A DNA stretch of 64,000 nt, taken from NCBI GenBank assembly GCA_937928545.1, contig CALGJQ010000007.1, positions 62,001-126,000 of the forward strand, read 5' to 3'. Origin of the DNA: an uncultured Verrucomicrobiales bacterium (GTDB lineage Bacteria > Verrucomicrobiota > Verrucomicrobiia > Verrucomicrobiales > Akkermansiaceae). The position numbers were made by a program, and so were the translations under genes. Every line of letters begins with the position of its first letter. The first letter of the stretch is position 1. The notes under the pieces were generated by a model, which saw only the letters and a list, made by a program, of their open reading frames with translations, had not been told where the DNA came from and ran no database searches. Shown here piece after piece: positions 21,862 to 30,578 of this stretch.

Positions 21862-22221
21862 TTTTCCTAGCTGCGAGGTCTTTACGATCGAGGTCAAGAT
21901 ACGGACGAGTTCATCAGCTTCTTTGGTGATGTGGGAGAGTTTGTCGGCTTCAACGATATCAGCTGCTTTGAGGAGTCGCAGCCAATAAAGCGTTTCCCTT
22001 GCTTCCTTTCGGGAAATTGACATCTTGGCGATGAAATCAGCCTTACTTTGTCCTGCTTGGGCTTCCTCGATGTTTGCCCCAATCGAGGTTCCCGATCTCA
22101 GTAATTGATTGGCTAGAGTTCGCGAAACTCGGTCCTGCGTTTCCATAAATCGACAAAGCCGAACCACCCGCACCGCAAACTCAAAGCTCCGCCCAATAAT
22201 ATTAAATTCAGCACTCATCAT
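21853..22221 (-). CDS. Four-helix-bundle protein (23S rRNA intervening-sequence protein family)
   Basis: A 122-residue helical protein. The family pattern is clear: FEFAVRVVRLCRFMETQDRVSRTLANQLLRSGTSIGANIEEAQAGQSKADFIAKMSISRKEARETLYWLRLL, with the conserved SGTSIGANIEEA. Members occur in 23S rRNA intervening sequences and as single genes in many genomes. The related Avd protein helps diversity-generating retroelements. The molecular job of the stand-alone form is not known. Its start (MMSAEF) lies in repeat arm R2 and its stop in R1, so the gene and two inverted arms form one compact unit of about 420 bp placed at the hsdR start. Confidence 0.9.
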   Translation of the reverse strand: MMSAEFNIIGRSFEFAVRVVRLCRFMETQDRVSRTLANQLLRSGTSIGANIEEAQAGQSKADFIAKMSISRKEARETLYWLRLLKAADIVEADKLSHITKEADELVRILTSIVKTSQLGKNS

Positions 22222-22251
22222 TCAAAATTTATCATTCGCCCCGTCGGGGCG
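22205..22251 (-). repeat. Island repeat copy R2, hairpin head plus left arm
   Basis: On the minus strand a hairpin CGCCCC-GAC-GGGGCG (22237-22251) is followed by a 33-bp arm ending ATGATGAGTGCTGAATT. The arm contains the start codon of the four-helix-bundle gene. It is inverted relative to R1. Confidence 0.75.
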
Positions 22252-22271
22252 TGGGCTTCGGTGAATTTCAT
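22218..22271 (-). pseudogene. hsdR 5'-end fragment interrupted by repeat R2
   Basis: The frame reads MKFTEAH and then runs into repeat R2 and stops after 17 codons. Its first 20 bases match the start of the longer hsdR fragment at 24173 at 19 of 20 positions (ATGAAATTYACCGAAGCCCA). It therefore looks like the severed start of hsdR. Its ATG overlaps the TGA of the AbiEii gene. Confidence 0.6.
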
Positions 22272-23266
22272 GGCGTATTGATCTCTGTTTCTAATGCGGT
22301 GAGTGAAGCGATGATCTCTTCAAAAGAGGGGCGAGGCCCAAAGATCATCTCTTGCATCGCGGCGTAGTCTTTTTCCATGGCTTTGAGGATATGGTTTGGC
22401 GGGATGAGTTTTAGCGAACCTCTCACGGCTGAATCATAGTTCGCCCAAGCGCGAGGGTAGAATTTCTTCTTAAAGAGGACGACATCGGCTAGTAACTGGA
22501 TCTTTTCTAAGACCGCCGTTTTTAGTGCTTCATCGGCGGCCATGAGGCAGAGGTCATAATAGTGCCTCGAATATCGCTCGGGAGTGACTGAGTCTGCGGG
22601 GCGATGCGCTTCATGATGTAGGATGGTGGCTTTTTCCCAAAAGGTGCGCTCCGCATCGATGGCGCGCACCTTGCATTTTGGTTCATCAAAGAGCTGTGGG
22701 AAGTCTTCAGCGGCGTAGGGTGTCACGCTATGTTCAGAGTGCGGCAACCATGAGGCCAGTGGTCCGATTTCTAACTGGATGTAGGGCAGGATACCGCTTG
22801 GGTTTTCGGTCTTGGGGTATTTGACCCGGACAACGTGACCTTGGTCTTTCTCGTCCGCTTTGATCTCCAGCTCACAGTGGGAGCCGAGTGCTTCGTGGAG
22901 CCATGGCATCATCGTTTCTGCAATGTAAGTGATGGCCTGCTCGTTGAGCGATTCGTTGATCTTACTTTGTTGCCTCTTGGAGCGCTCGGCCATCGGGTCT
23001 TGATCTTGATTCACCTCTCTCCAATCCAGAACGAGGTCCACGTCTTCTGAAAAGCGACTGATGAGTCCATAGGCTTTCGAGAGGCTGGTGCCACCTTTGA
23101 AGATGAGCTGCTTGGAGAGTTCGGGATGTTCGAAGAGTTGCTTTAGCGTCCAGCAGACCCAGAAGTCTTTTTCAATGATCGCAATCGAGCCGATGCCGCG
23201 TTGTTGGGCCGTGAGCGTGAAGAGTTCGTTTCGCTCCTTCTCGGGCAATGTTGCGACACCGTTCAT
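22268..23266 (-). CDS. AbiEii-type nucleotidyltransferase toxin
   Basis: A 332-residue protein of the AbiEii/AbiGii family. The nucleotidyltransferase core is visible as QLIFKGGTSLSKAYGLISRFSEDVDLVLDW, with the G-G-T-S and D-x-D catalytic pattern. FWEKATILHHEAHR and RYSRHYYDLCLM downstream are also typical. In characterised AbiE systems the toxin adds nucleotides to tRNA acceptor stems and causes growth arrest during phage infection. It overlaps the antitoxin gene by 4 bases (ATGA). The module sits between two fragments of the hsdR start, which suggests it was inserted into the restriction locus. Confidence 0.9.
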   Translation of the reverse strand: MNGVATLPEKERNELFTLTAQQRGIGSIAIIEKDFWVCWTLKQLFEHPELSKQLIFKGGTSLSKAYGLISRFSEDVDLVLDWREVNQDQDPMAERSKRQQSKINESLNEQAITYIAETMMPWLHEALGSHCELEIKADEKDQGHVVRVKYPKTENPSGILPYIQLEIGPLASWLPHSEHSVTPYAAEDFPQLFDEPKCKVRAIDAERTFWEKATILHHEAHRPADSVTPERYSRHYYDLCLMAADEALKTAVLEKIQLLADVVLFKKKFYPRAWANYDSAVRGSLKLIPPNHILKAMEKDYAAMQEMIFGPRPSFEEIIASLTALETEINTP

Positions 23267-23874
23267 GAATCAGAGCGCTTTGAAATGTTGCGGATCAGGT
23301 CACTGACCCAAGCTGGAGCGGTTTTGGTGTCTCGGAGAATCTTTTTCCAGATGCTTGGCGTCCAGGTTCCTGTAAGTTTTTGGAGGACTTTTTCATCAAT
23401 CCGTTCTTGCCCTAAAGCCTTCAGGGCTTGCACCACGAGTTCACTTTCCTTGTGCTTGAAGACCGATTCTTTGAGCGATCTTTTCTTGAAGACGAGCTGC
23501 TGCTTGCCGATCTCATACGTTTTGCTTGGGCCATCGGAAAGGTAGACGCTCTGAGCGGGAACTTGGGTCGAGAGTCCCAAGAGGTTGAGCGCGGTATTTT
23601 CCGAGGGCTGGATCCGCCAACCGGATCTGCGGGCCAAGGCGCGTGCCAGTTGATCCAGATCAGGCCCCATCTCGGTAGTGAGAAGCTTGCTGATCCGAGG
23701 GTAGTCATAGATCCCTCGTAAGACCCGACGGATGGTTCCTTTTGCTGCCAATTCAGAGAGCGCTTTTCGGATGTCGGCATCATTCCCCAAATCTAAAAAA
23801 TCAATCTTGGAAAACGCCCAACCCCTCTGGTTACCGTAAATCCTTGCAGATGATTTGTCTTCAATGGATTGCAT
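23263..23874 (-). CDS. AbiEi-like antitoxin/transcriptional regulator (DUF6088 type)
   Basis: A 203-residue protein with an N-terminal winged-helix segment (GWAFSKIDFLDLGNDADIRKALSELAAKGTIRRVLRGIYDYPR) followed by the AbiEi C-terminal region (IQPSENTALNLLGLSTQVPAQSVYLSDGPSKTYEIG). AbiEi antitoxins bind their own promoter and counteract AbiEii. A 9-bp inverted repeat 18-53 bases upstream of its ATG is a good operator candidate. It is first in the two-gene unit. Confidence 0.88.
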   Translation of the reverse strand: MQSIEDKSSARIYGNQRGWAFSKIDFLDLGNDADIRKALSELAAKGTIRRVLRGIYDYPRISKLLTTEMGPDLDQLARALARRSGWRIQPSENTALNLLGLSTQVPAQSVYLSDGPSKTYEIGKQQLVFKKRSLKESVFKHKESELVVQALKALGQERIDEKVLQKLTGTWTPSIWKKILRDTKTAPAWVSDLIRNISKRSDS

Positions 23875-23891
23875 GCCTATATCTTATTGTT

Positions 23892-23927
23892 TTTTTTCAC
23901 AAGTTGAAGGGTCTTTTTGTGAAAAAA
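23892..23927. promoter_or_regulatory. Inverted repeat, probable AbiEi operator
   Basis: TTTTTTCAC at 23892-23900 and GTGAAAAAA at 23919-23927 are perfect inverted repeats spaced 18 bases apart, directly upstream of the antitoxin start. AbiEi-type antitoxins bind inverted repeats in their promoters, so autoregulation here is likely. Confidence 0.5.
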
Positions 23928-23964
23928 TTCAGGAGAAATAGGAGCCGCTTGACAGCTGTTGTCC

Positions 23965-24005
23965 AGTGCATCACCCTGCGGGCTCTTCCCGCAGGGTGAT
24001 GCACT
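23965..24005. repeat. 18-bp perfect hairpin between the AbiE module and the hsdR fragment
   Basis: An 18-base arm beginning AGTGCATCACCCTGCGGG is perfectly complementary across a CTCTT loop. No T-run follows on either strand. It lies in the gap at the module boundary and may be a terminator-like structure or the end of the inserted module. Confidence 0.6.
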
Positions 24006-24053
24006 CGTAAATGCAGGATTTTCGTCCTTTAGAATGTTTAAATTCATCGGATT

Positions 24054-24173
24054 TTAATTGACGAGCAGCTCTTGCAGTTGGCGCTCAATCGCCTCGCCCA
24101 ACACGTGCGGGTAGCCCTCGACTCCGAGGAGTTCGATGATGGCTGATTCGAGTTGGGCTTCGGTAAATTTCAT
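24054..24173 (-). pseudogene. Truncated second copy of the hsdR N-terminus
   Basis: A 39-codon frame, MKFTEAQLESAIIELLGVEG...GYPHVLGEAIERQ, that matches the intact HsdR start (KFSEAQLELAIIELLSSEG...YPHVLGEAIERQ) at about 29 of 37 positions, then stops at TAA. It lies 6 bases after the RloC-like gene, where hsdR would be expected. It is a remnant of an hsdR gene whose body is now 2.2 kb away, or of a different hsdR allele. Confidence 0.85.
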
Positions 24174-24179
24174 GTGGAT

Positions 24180-26420
24180 CTAGCGGTTCGCTACATGTTC
24201 AACTTGGCCCTCAAACTTGTTGTCGATGAACTGAATTACAGCCTCGCAGCCACGCTGAATAATTTCCGGCGTGAACGGCTTATCAGTCCGAAGCGCACCG
24301 TGAGATCCATCGTGCATTAATGAATAGACGAATTCGTTGCCTTTTAGCTCTGCTATTTCATTGAAGTAGTCCTCTAGACCTGCCCTTGGCGCATCAAAGC
24401 GGCAAATGGTTTCAAGCACATGACGGATGGAGTTTGAGGTGGTGTGTGTGGCTTGCGCATTCTGCCGGGCAACTGCGTAGATATCCTTTAGATGGGACTC
24501 GTATGGCATAATTAAGTGTTCATTCAACTTTTCGAGTCTTCCTGATGAAAGAACCAAGCGTTGACTCACAATTTTATTACGGCACAGAATACTCATGAAC
24601 TCGATGTTGTGCGTTAGTACAATGAAACGGGCATTTCCTTGAAGATCGAAATAATCACCAATATTTCTAATCACTTGAGCGACCGCGTAGACATAATGAA
24701 AGTCCAAGCTTGAGATGGGATCATCGATAATAAAAAAGAGACGCTTGTAGTCGTCATCTGTCGTCAGCAAAACATGGGTTTCCGCTAGATAATGACAAAA
24801 TGACACGATGCTTTTTTCGCCGTCGCTCAGAACCTTTGCGATTTTTTTCCCCAACGACTTGCCCTGGAAGGTTATAGAATATTTCTCGTCATCGAAGGAA
24901 TATTTTCCAGCAAAGAATAGGTCGAGAAATTGAATAAGAGATTCAGCTACCTTCTGCTTCTTTTCTATTCGAACCTGTGCCTCCTTTTCTCGAATGCTTC
25001 GCTCTAGAGCTTGAGTGCATTCTTCCAATTTGGAAACATCTTCGAGCTTTCCCGAGAGTGCTGACTTAGTTTCAATGAAAAGCGCACGGCAGAGCCGTCT
25101 GTCTAGCTCTCGCTTTTCATGCTGAACGTTGTTCTTCGTAGAATTTAAGAGATCGATTCTACTTTGATTCTTGGCTATGGCCTTAGATAAGTCGGAAGAA
25201 TACTCGTCAACTTGCTTCGACGCGCTCTCAATTTTAAAACCTACTCGATCAATATTTTGAGCCTTATTTTCTAAGGCTGTGCAAATCTCTTTAATCGCCT
25301 CAGAAAGCGATTCCATAGGTTGATAGGCATTACAGGTTTCCTCTTTTAGCGATGGGATGAACTTCTTCTGCTCGTTGAAGCCCTGAGCGGTATTCAAAGC
25401 GTCAGCAAGCGACTTCTCTACAGTCCGCAGGTCTTGCTTGAGGGTTCTCACCAAACTTTCGCAGCGTTTTGCAACCTTTGCCTCTTCATCATCAAGATAG
25501 CGGTTGTAGCGACTGATTAGCTGGGCCGCTTCTTCTGTATATGTCTGGCCGCAGAAGGGGCATTCCTCACCATTGCTAGCCTTCAACCCTTCTTCCACCA
25601 GCACCTGCTTACTTTTGACTTCCGTTACGAAGTCTTCCGCCAAGCTACTTTTCGAATATGAAGTCTCTAGGAGGAGTGAAATTTCCTCAAAATCAGAAAT
25701 ACGAGACGGTTCAATAAGCGGAGACAAGTCGGGCAAGTCGTCTGGAAGCGCTTTTAGATCGTTGTGTAGAACTTTGAGATCTGCGAACGTTTGGGCTTCC
25801 TGAACCCCGGTGTTGCTCCCAATATTTTCATAGGTGAAAAAAGTGTAATCTCCTAGGTTCTTGCGAATGGAAAGGGCATCAAGTTTGCTTTTCTCCTTTT
25901 GGATCGCATTCTTCAGATCCGTTGTCAGAGCCTCTCGCTTGCTCTCCAGATCTGCCAATTCCTTCCGCTCCTTAGATAAGTCAATATTACCTTTGCCAAG
26001 GATGTATCCCTCAACCGATCCATCAGCGGAATACTCTCGCTCCTCAATGTTTTCCCGGACGTAGTCGCTGTTAAATGCATGGAATAGGTAGTCAGTGGAA
26101 TTTGTGATCGAGGCATTCGGATCGTCCCGCTTTATCTTAATACCTAAACTTCGTGTCCGGCCGTTTTCGCTTGGATTTTTTAGGCTAAAACTGAAATCAC
26201 CTTGTGCGGCATCAATGGTGAGCAGATCATTAATTTTCTCTAGTTCCTGATCGGGTGTTCCTGCGATTCGAAACATCCGACTGAGAAAAGTTTTCCCACT
26301 ACCGTTGTTCGCAAAAATTCCGATTTTGCAGCTGCCAATCTTCCCATCGAACGAGAAAGTCGTAAGAGGCCCGATGTTTGATGCTGCGAGCTTGAAATCT
26401 AGTTTCTTGCTATCGCTCAT
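24180..26420 (-). CDS. RloC/PrrC-like ATPase, candidate anticodon nuclease
   Basis: A 746-residue AAA_13-type ABC ATPase. Walker A is FANNGSGKT (36-44). Two coiled-coil arms meet at a zinc-hook motif CPFCGQ (287-292). The ABC signature LSDGEKS (531-537), Walker B LFFIIDDPISSLD and the H-loop LTHN follow. The C-terminal domain has R666 and E670 (SIRHVLE) and H703/H707 (MHDGSHG), close to the spacing of the Arg320-Glu324-His356 triad of the PrrC tRNA anticodon nuclease. Its ATG overlaps the hsdS stop (ATGA). PrrC is held inactive by its type I partner and freed by phage anti-restriction. Nuclease activity here is inferred. Confidence 0.72.
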   Translation of the reverse strand: MSDSKKLDFKLAASNIGPLTTFSFDGKIGSCKIGIFANNGSGKTFLSRMFRIAGTPDQELEKINDLLTIDAAQGDFSFSLKNPSENGRTRSLGIKIKRDDPNASITNSTDYLFHAFNSDYVRENIEEREYSADGSVEGYILGKGNIDLSKERKELADLESKREALTTDLKNAIQKEKSKLDALSIRKNLGDYTFFTYENIGSNTGVQEAQTFADLKVLHNDLKALPDDLPDLSPLIEPSRISDFEEISLLLETSYSKSSLAEDFVTEVKSKQVLVEEGLKASNGEECPFCGQTYTEEAAQLISRYNRYLDDEEAKVAKRCESLVRTLKQDLRTVEKSLADALNTAQGFNEQKKFIPSLKEETCNAYQPMESLSEAIKEICTALENKAQNIDRVGFKIESASKQVDEYSSDLSKAIAKNQSRIDLLNSTKNNVQHEKRELDRRLCRALFIETKSALSGKLEDVSKLEECTQALERSIREKEAQVRIEKKQKVAESLIQFLDLFFAGKYSFDDEKYSITFQGKSLGKKIAKVLSDGEKSIVSFCHYLAETHVLLTTDDDYKRLFFIIDDPISSLDFHYVYAVAQVIRNIGDYFDLQGNARFIVLTHNIEFMSILCRNKIVSQRLVLSSGRLEKLNEHLIMPYESHLKDIYAVARQNAQATHTTSNSIRHVLETICRFDAPRAGLEDYFNEIAELKGNEFVYSLMHDGSHGALRTDKPFTPEIIQRGCEAVIQFIDNKFEGQVEHVANR

Positions 26421-27775
26421 GCCATTGCCTCCTCGGTGAGTTGTTTCGCTTTGGCGATGCGGAGTTCTCCAGAGATGAGTTTCGGGAGAAGGGTGTCGCG
26501 GAGTTTGGTGAGTGTGTCCGTTGCTCTTTGGTGCTGACCGATTTTTTCAATGAGCGGGTAAATCTTCAGGTCAAACAGCTCCATGAGCTCTTGCGGGAAA
26601 GTTACGGTCTCTAGGTTCCCGACGACCTCGGGTTTGATGGCAGGGTAGGCACCTCCATCTGCAAGGTGGGCAAAATGATCGATGACGTCGTCTTGTGTTA
26701 GGCACAGGTAAACGTAGGAGCGGCATTCTTTCTTTTTAGGGCGCAACACGGCAAAGCCAGTGCTTCCGGTTAGACCGTCTTCGTGGATGTATGCGAATGA
26801 TCGATTCCCAGGTCGAACCGTTCCGATGATGGTGTCATCGACCTTTAATACTCTTCTCGCACGACTAGGGGCTTCTGAGTAGTCGTATGGGAACACTTCG
26901 TTGATTCGTCCATTCTTGGTGTTGGCGAGATCGACGTAGTTTGCGTGGTCAGGATGCGTTTTGTTGCTCCATGACTCAGAGTTTAAGTTGGCAAGATCGG
27001 TGATTTTTGCTGTCTTCCAGCCCTCCGGGATCCAGCCCATGGATTCGGTTTCTTGGAAGGCGGCGGGGAAGAGGGAATGATGAGTTCTGAGTGATGACTT
27101 ATGAATTTCAGCACTCAGTATTCTTAATTCAGCCCTCGCCTGAAACTCAGGCGGAATGGGATTGCCGGCGGCGAGAGCATTGTCGATCACTGGGTCAAAG
27201 TCCACAAACCAGCTTTTGAAGAGCGCCTGCGCCATCCCTTCCAGCGTCGCATTCATCCGCCGATTCAACTCAATCTTGTCATCCAAGGTGCCCAAGATGT
27301 GAGCGATCGCTTTTTGCTTGGGGAGGGGCGGGAGTGGGATGGGTAGTTCGGCAACGGCCTTGCCGGTCAAGTGCTGGATTGTTGTTCCTGTAAAATAGGG
27401 CTCAAGCAATTCAAACTTGCCCGCATAACAGAACCAATAATGCAGGAAGGTGCTATTGAGTTCAGGATGTGGTCGGATTCGGTGAAGTGCTTTTTGAATC
27501 TTCATGTTTGGAACTTCATCTTTCCAAAGTGCGCACCTCCCAGGCTCTCCTCCTTCGCAGACCACTAAATCGCCAAAGCTCAATCCATAGCGATCATGCT
27601 CGTGATCCTCGAATTTCATTTCTGCGAGATCGTCGAGATCAAAGCCCCCCCATCGAACCTGCTTATTTCCCAAGTATGGGTGAAGGGTTCCTCGGTTCTT
27701 GTTTTTATCCAACATCTTGCCAAGGGAGGCGTCGACGTGATCACCTAGGCGCACTGTCTTCCACTCACTTCCCAT
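26417..27775 (-). CDS. hsdS: Type I restriction enzyme, specificity (S) subunit
   Basis: A 452-residue HsdS that selects the DNA target. The first recognition domain (WKTVRLGDHVDASLGKM ...) leads into the central conserved helix IPLPPLPKQKAIAHILGTLDDKIELNRRMNATLEGMAQALFKSWFVDFDPV. A linker follows, then a second recognition domain starting MGWIPEGWKTAKITDLANL, and the distal helix. The linker at about residues 216-234 is encoded by repeat copy R3 (27075-27130), inserted in frame. It overlaps the RloC-like gene by 4 bases. The DUF1016 gene separates it from hsdM. Confidence 0.94.
   Translation of the reverse strand: MGSEWKTVRLGDHVDASLGKMLDKNKNRGTLHPYLGNKQVRWGGFDLDDLAEMKFEDHEHDRYGLSFGDLVVCEGGEPGRCALWKDEVPNMKIQKALHRIRPHPELNSTFLHYWFCYAGKFELLEPYFTGTTIQHLTGKAVAELPIPLPPLPKQKAIAHILGTLDDKIELNRRMNATLEGMAQALFKSWFVDFDPVIDNALAAGNPIPPEFQARAELRILSAEIHKSSLRTHHSLFPAAFQETESMGWIPEGWKTAKITDLANLNSESWSNKTHPDHANYVDLANTKNGRINEVFPYDYSEAPSRARRVLKVDDTIIGTVRPGNRSFAYIHEDGLTGSTGFAVLRPKKKECRSYVYLCLTQDDVIDHFAHLADGGAYPAIKPEVVGNLETVTFPQELMELFDLKIYPLIEKIGQHQRATDTLTKLRDTLLPKLISGELRIAKAKQLTEEAMA
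27075..27130 (+). repeat. Island repeat copy R3, palindromic, inside hsdS
   Basis: A 56-bp copy with a left arm (GAATGATGAGTTCTGAGTGA...) directly followed by a shortened inverted right arm (TCAGCACTCAGTATTCTTAATTC). It contains no stop in the hsdS frame and is translated as part of the inter-domain linker. Confidence 0.7.
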
Positions 27776-27793
27776 ACCCCAAGCCCTCCTTTA

Positions 27794-27836
27794 CGCCTAC
27801 GGCGAGTGATGAATTTTGAGTGATGAATGCTGAATT
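27794..27836 (+). repeat. Island repeat copy R4, between hsdS and the DUF1016 gene
   Basis: A hairpin CGCC-TAC-GGCG (27794-27804) followed by the arm AGTGATGAATTTTGAGTGAT...GCTGAATT. It is in the same orientation as R5, and the two bracket the DUF1016 gene. Confidence 0.75.
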
Positions 27837-27843
27837 CCGGAGA

Positions 27844-28893
27844 TTATTTTTCATCGTTGGCGTCTTGTTGGGGCTTTTCGTTTGAGAAAAGGCGTCGTTC
27901 GCGTTGAAGTTCGGCTTTGAGGGTTTCTTCGCTGGGGAGAATGGTGCGGTATTTTGAGGCGAAGAGTTGCTCGTTTTCTTTTAAGACGGAGTATTGCACG
28001 ATGGTCTCGTCTTTGTCGGCGCAGAGGATGATGCCGATGGTGGGGTTATCGTCTTCGCCGCGTTTGAGGTCGTCGAACATGCGGACATACATGTCCATTT
28101 GACCGATGTCCTGATGGGCGAGCTTTGTCGTTTTGAGGTCAAGAATGACAAAGCACTTTAAGAGGTAGTTGTAAAAGACGAGGTCGAGGTAGAAGTGGCT
28201 GGTCTCGGTGCTGAGGCGCATTTGGCGAGCGACGAAGGAGAAGCCGCCGCCTAGCTCGAGGAGAAACTTTTGGAGGTCGTTGATGAGAGCTGTTTCTAGC
28301 TCTTTCTCCAGAAGGCTGGGATCTTCGCTCAGTCCGAGAAATTCTAGGACGTAGGGATCTTTGAGCTGAGTGAGTATTTGCTCGCGTGGGCTAGGAGATG
28401 CCGGGTTCTCTGATTGGGTCGAAAGGAGTCTCTCAAAAGTCTGGGTGTTGATCTGCCTTTCGAGCACTCGGGTGCTCCAGTTTTGATCGGCTGAAGTGGT
28501 GAGGTAGTAGGCTCTGGCTTCTGGATCATCGACTCGCATGATGAGGCGGTGATGGGTCCAACTCAAAAGGCTACGCAGTGCGTAGCTTTTTCGCCCTGCT
28601 GGATAAGTGAGGTAGAATTGGCGGAAGTTCTTGAGGTTCGCCAAGGAAAAGCCTTTTCCGAATTCCTGAGAGAGTGATTTGGACAATTCCTTCAGGAGAC
28701 CTTTTCCATAGGCGGCTTGGGCAGAGCCTCCTTGCTCTTCTTCTACGATCCGTTGGCCAATGGTCCAATAGGCTTCGACCATCAGCGAATTGACAGACTG
28801 AGCTGCGTTGTGACGCGCCTGCTGGAGGATGTCGCGGATCTCGATGAAGAAATCCTTCGAGTGACTTGAAGAAAGGTCGTTAATTTCTGCCAT
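27844..28893 (-). CDS. DUF1016 (YhcG-like) PD-(D/E)XK nuclease family protein
   Basis: A 349-residue protein. The N-terminal DUF1016 domain is seen in NAAQSVNSLMVEAYWTIGQRIVEEEQGG and GKGFSLANLKNFRQFYLTYP. The C-terminal nuclease domain has VLEFLGLSE, SFVARQMRLSTETSHFYLDLVFYNYLLKCFVILDLKTTKLAHQDIGQMDMYV (the D ... D-x-K pattern) and ADKDETIVQYSVL. Such genes often sit inside type I restriction loci, and some relatives have been linked to recombination-promoting nucleases. The role here is unknown. It is bracketed by two same-orientation copies (R4, R5) of the island repeat, suggesting it entered the operon as a cassette. Confidence 0.85.
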   Translation of the reverse strand: MAEINDLSSSHSKDFFIEIRDILQQARHNAAQSVNSLMVEAYWTIGQRIVEEEQGGSAQAAYGKGLLKELSKSLSQEFGKGFSLANLKNFRQFYLTYPAGRKSYALRSLLSWTHHRLIMRVDDPEARAYYLTTSADQNWSTRVLERQINTQTFERLLSTQSENPASPSPREQILTQLKDPYVLEFLGLSEDPSLLEKELETALINDLQKFLLELGGGFSFVARQMRLSTETSHFYLDLVFYNYLLKCFVILDLKTTKLAHQDIGQMDMYVRMFDDLKRGEDDNPTIGIILCADKDETIVQYSVLKENEQLFASKYRTILPSEETLKAELQRERRLFSNEKPQQDANDEK

Positions 28894-28926
28894 AGCCGAG
28901 GGATTTGAGGTTTTCGGTGATGGTGG

Positions 28927-28967
28927 CGCCTGCGGCGAATGATGAATTATGAGTGATGAATGTTGAA

Positions 28968-28970
<3 letters not shown>
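28927..28970 (+). repeat. Island repeat copy R5, at the hsdM stop
   Basis: A hairpin CGCC-TGC-GGCG (28927-28937) followed by the arm AATGATGAATTATGAGTGAT...GTTGAATTA. On the minus strand its edge supplies the TAA stop of hsdM. Confidence 0.75.

Positions 28971-30578
<1,608 letters not shown>

Noticed and set aside
21829-22251. Diversity-generating retroelement with an Avd-like protein
   Set aside because: No reverse transcriptase, template repeat or variable repeat was seen; only the four-helix-bundle fold is shared.
22251-22271. Exact target-site duplication for the four-helix-bundle element
   Set aside because: The two flanks (AAATTCACCGAAGCCCA and AAATTCTCAGAAGCTCA) match at 14 of 17 bases only; they are better explained as divergent hsdR starts.
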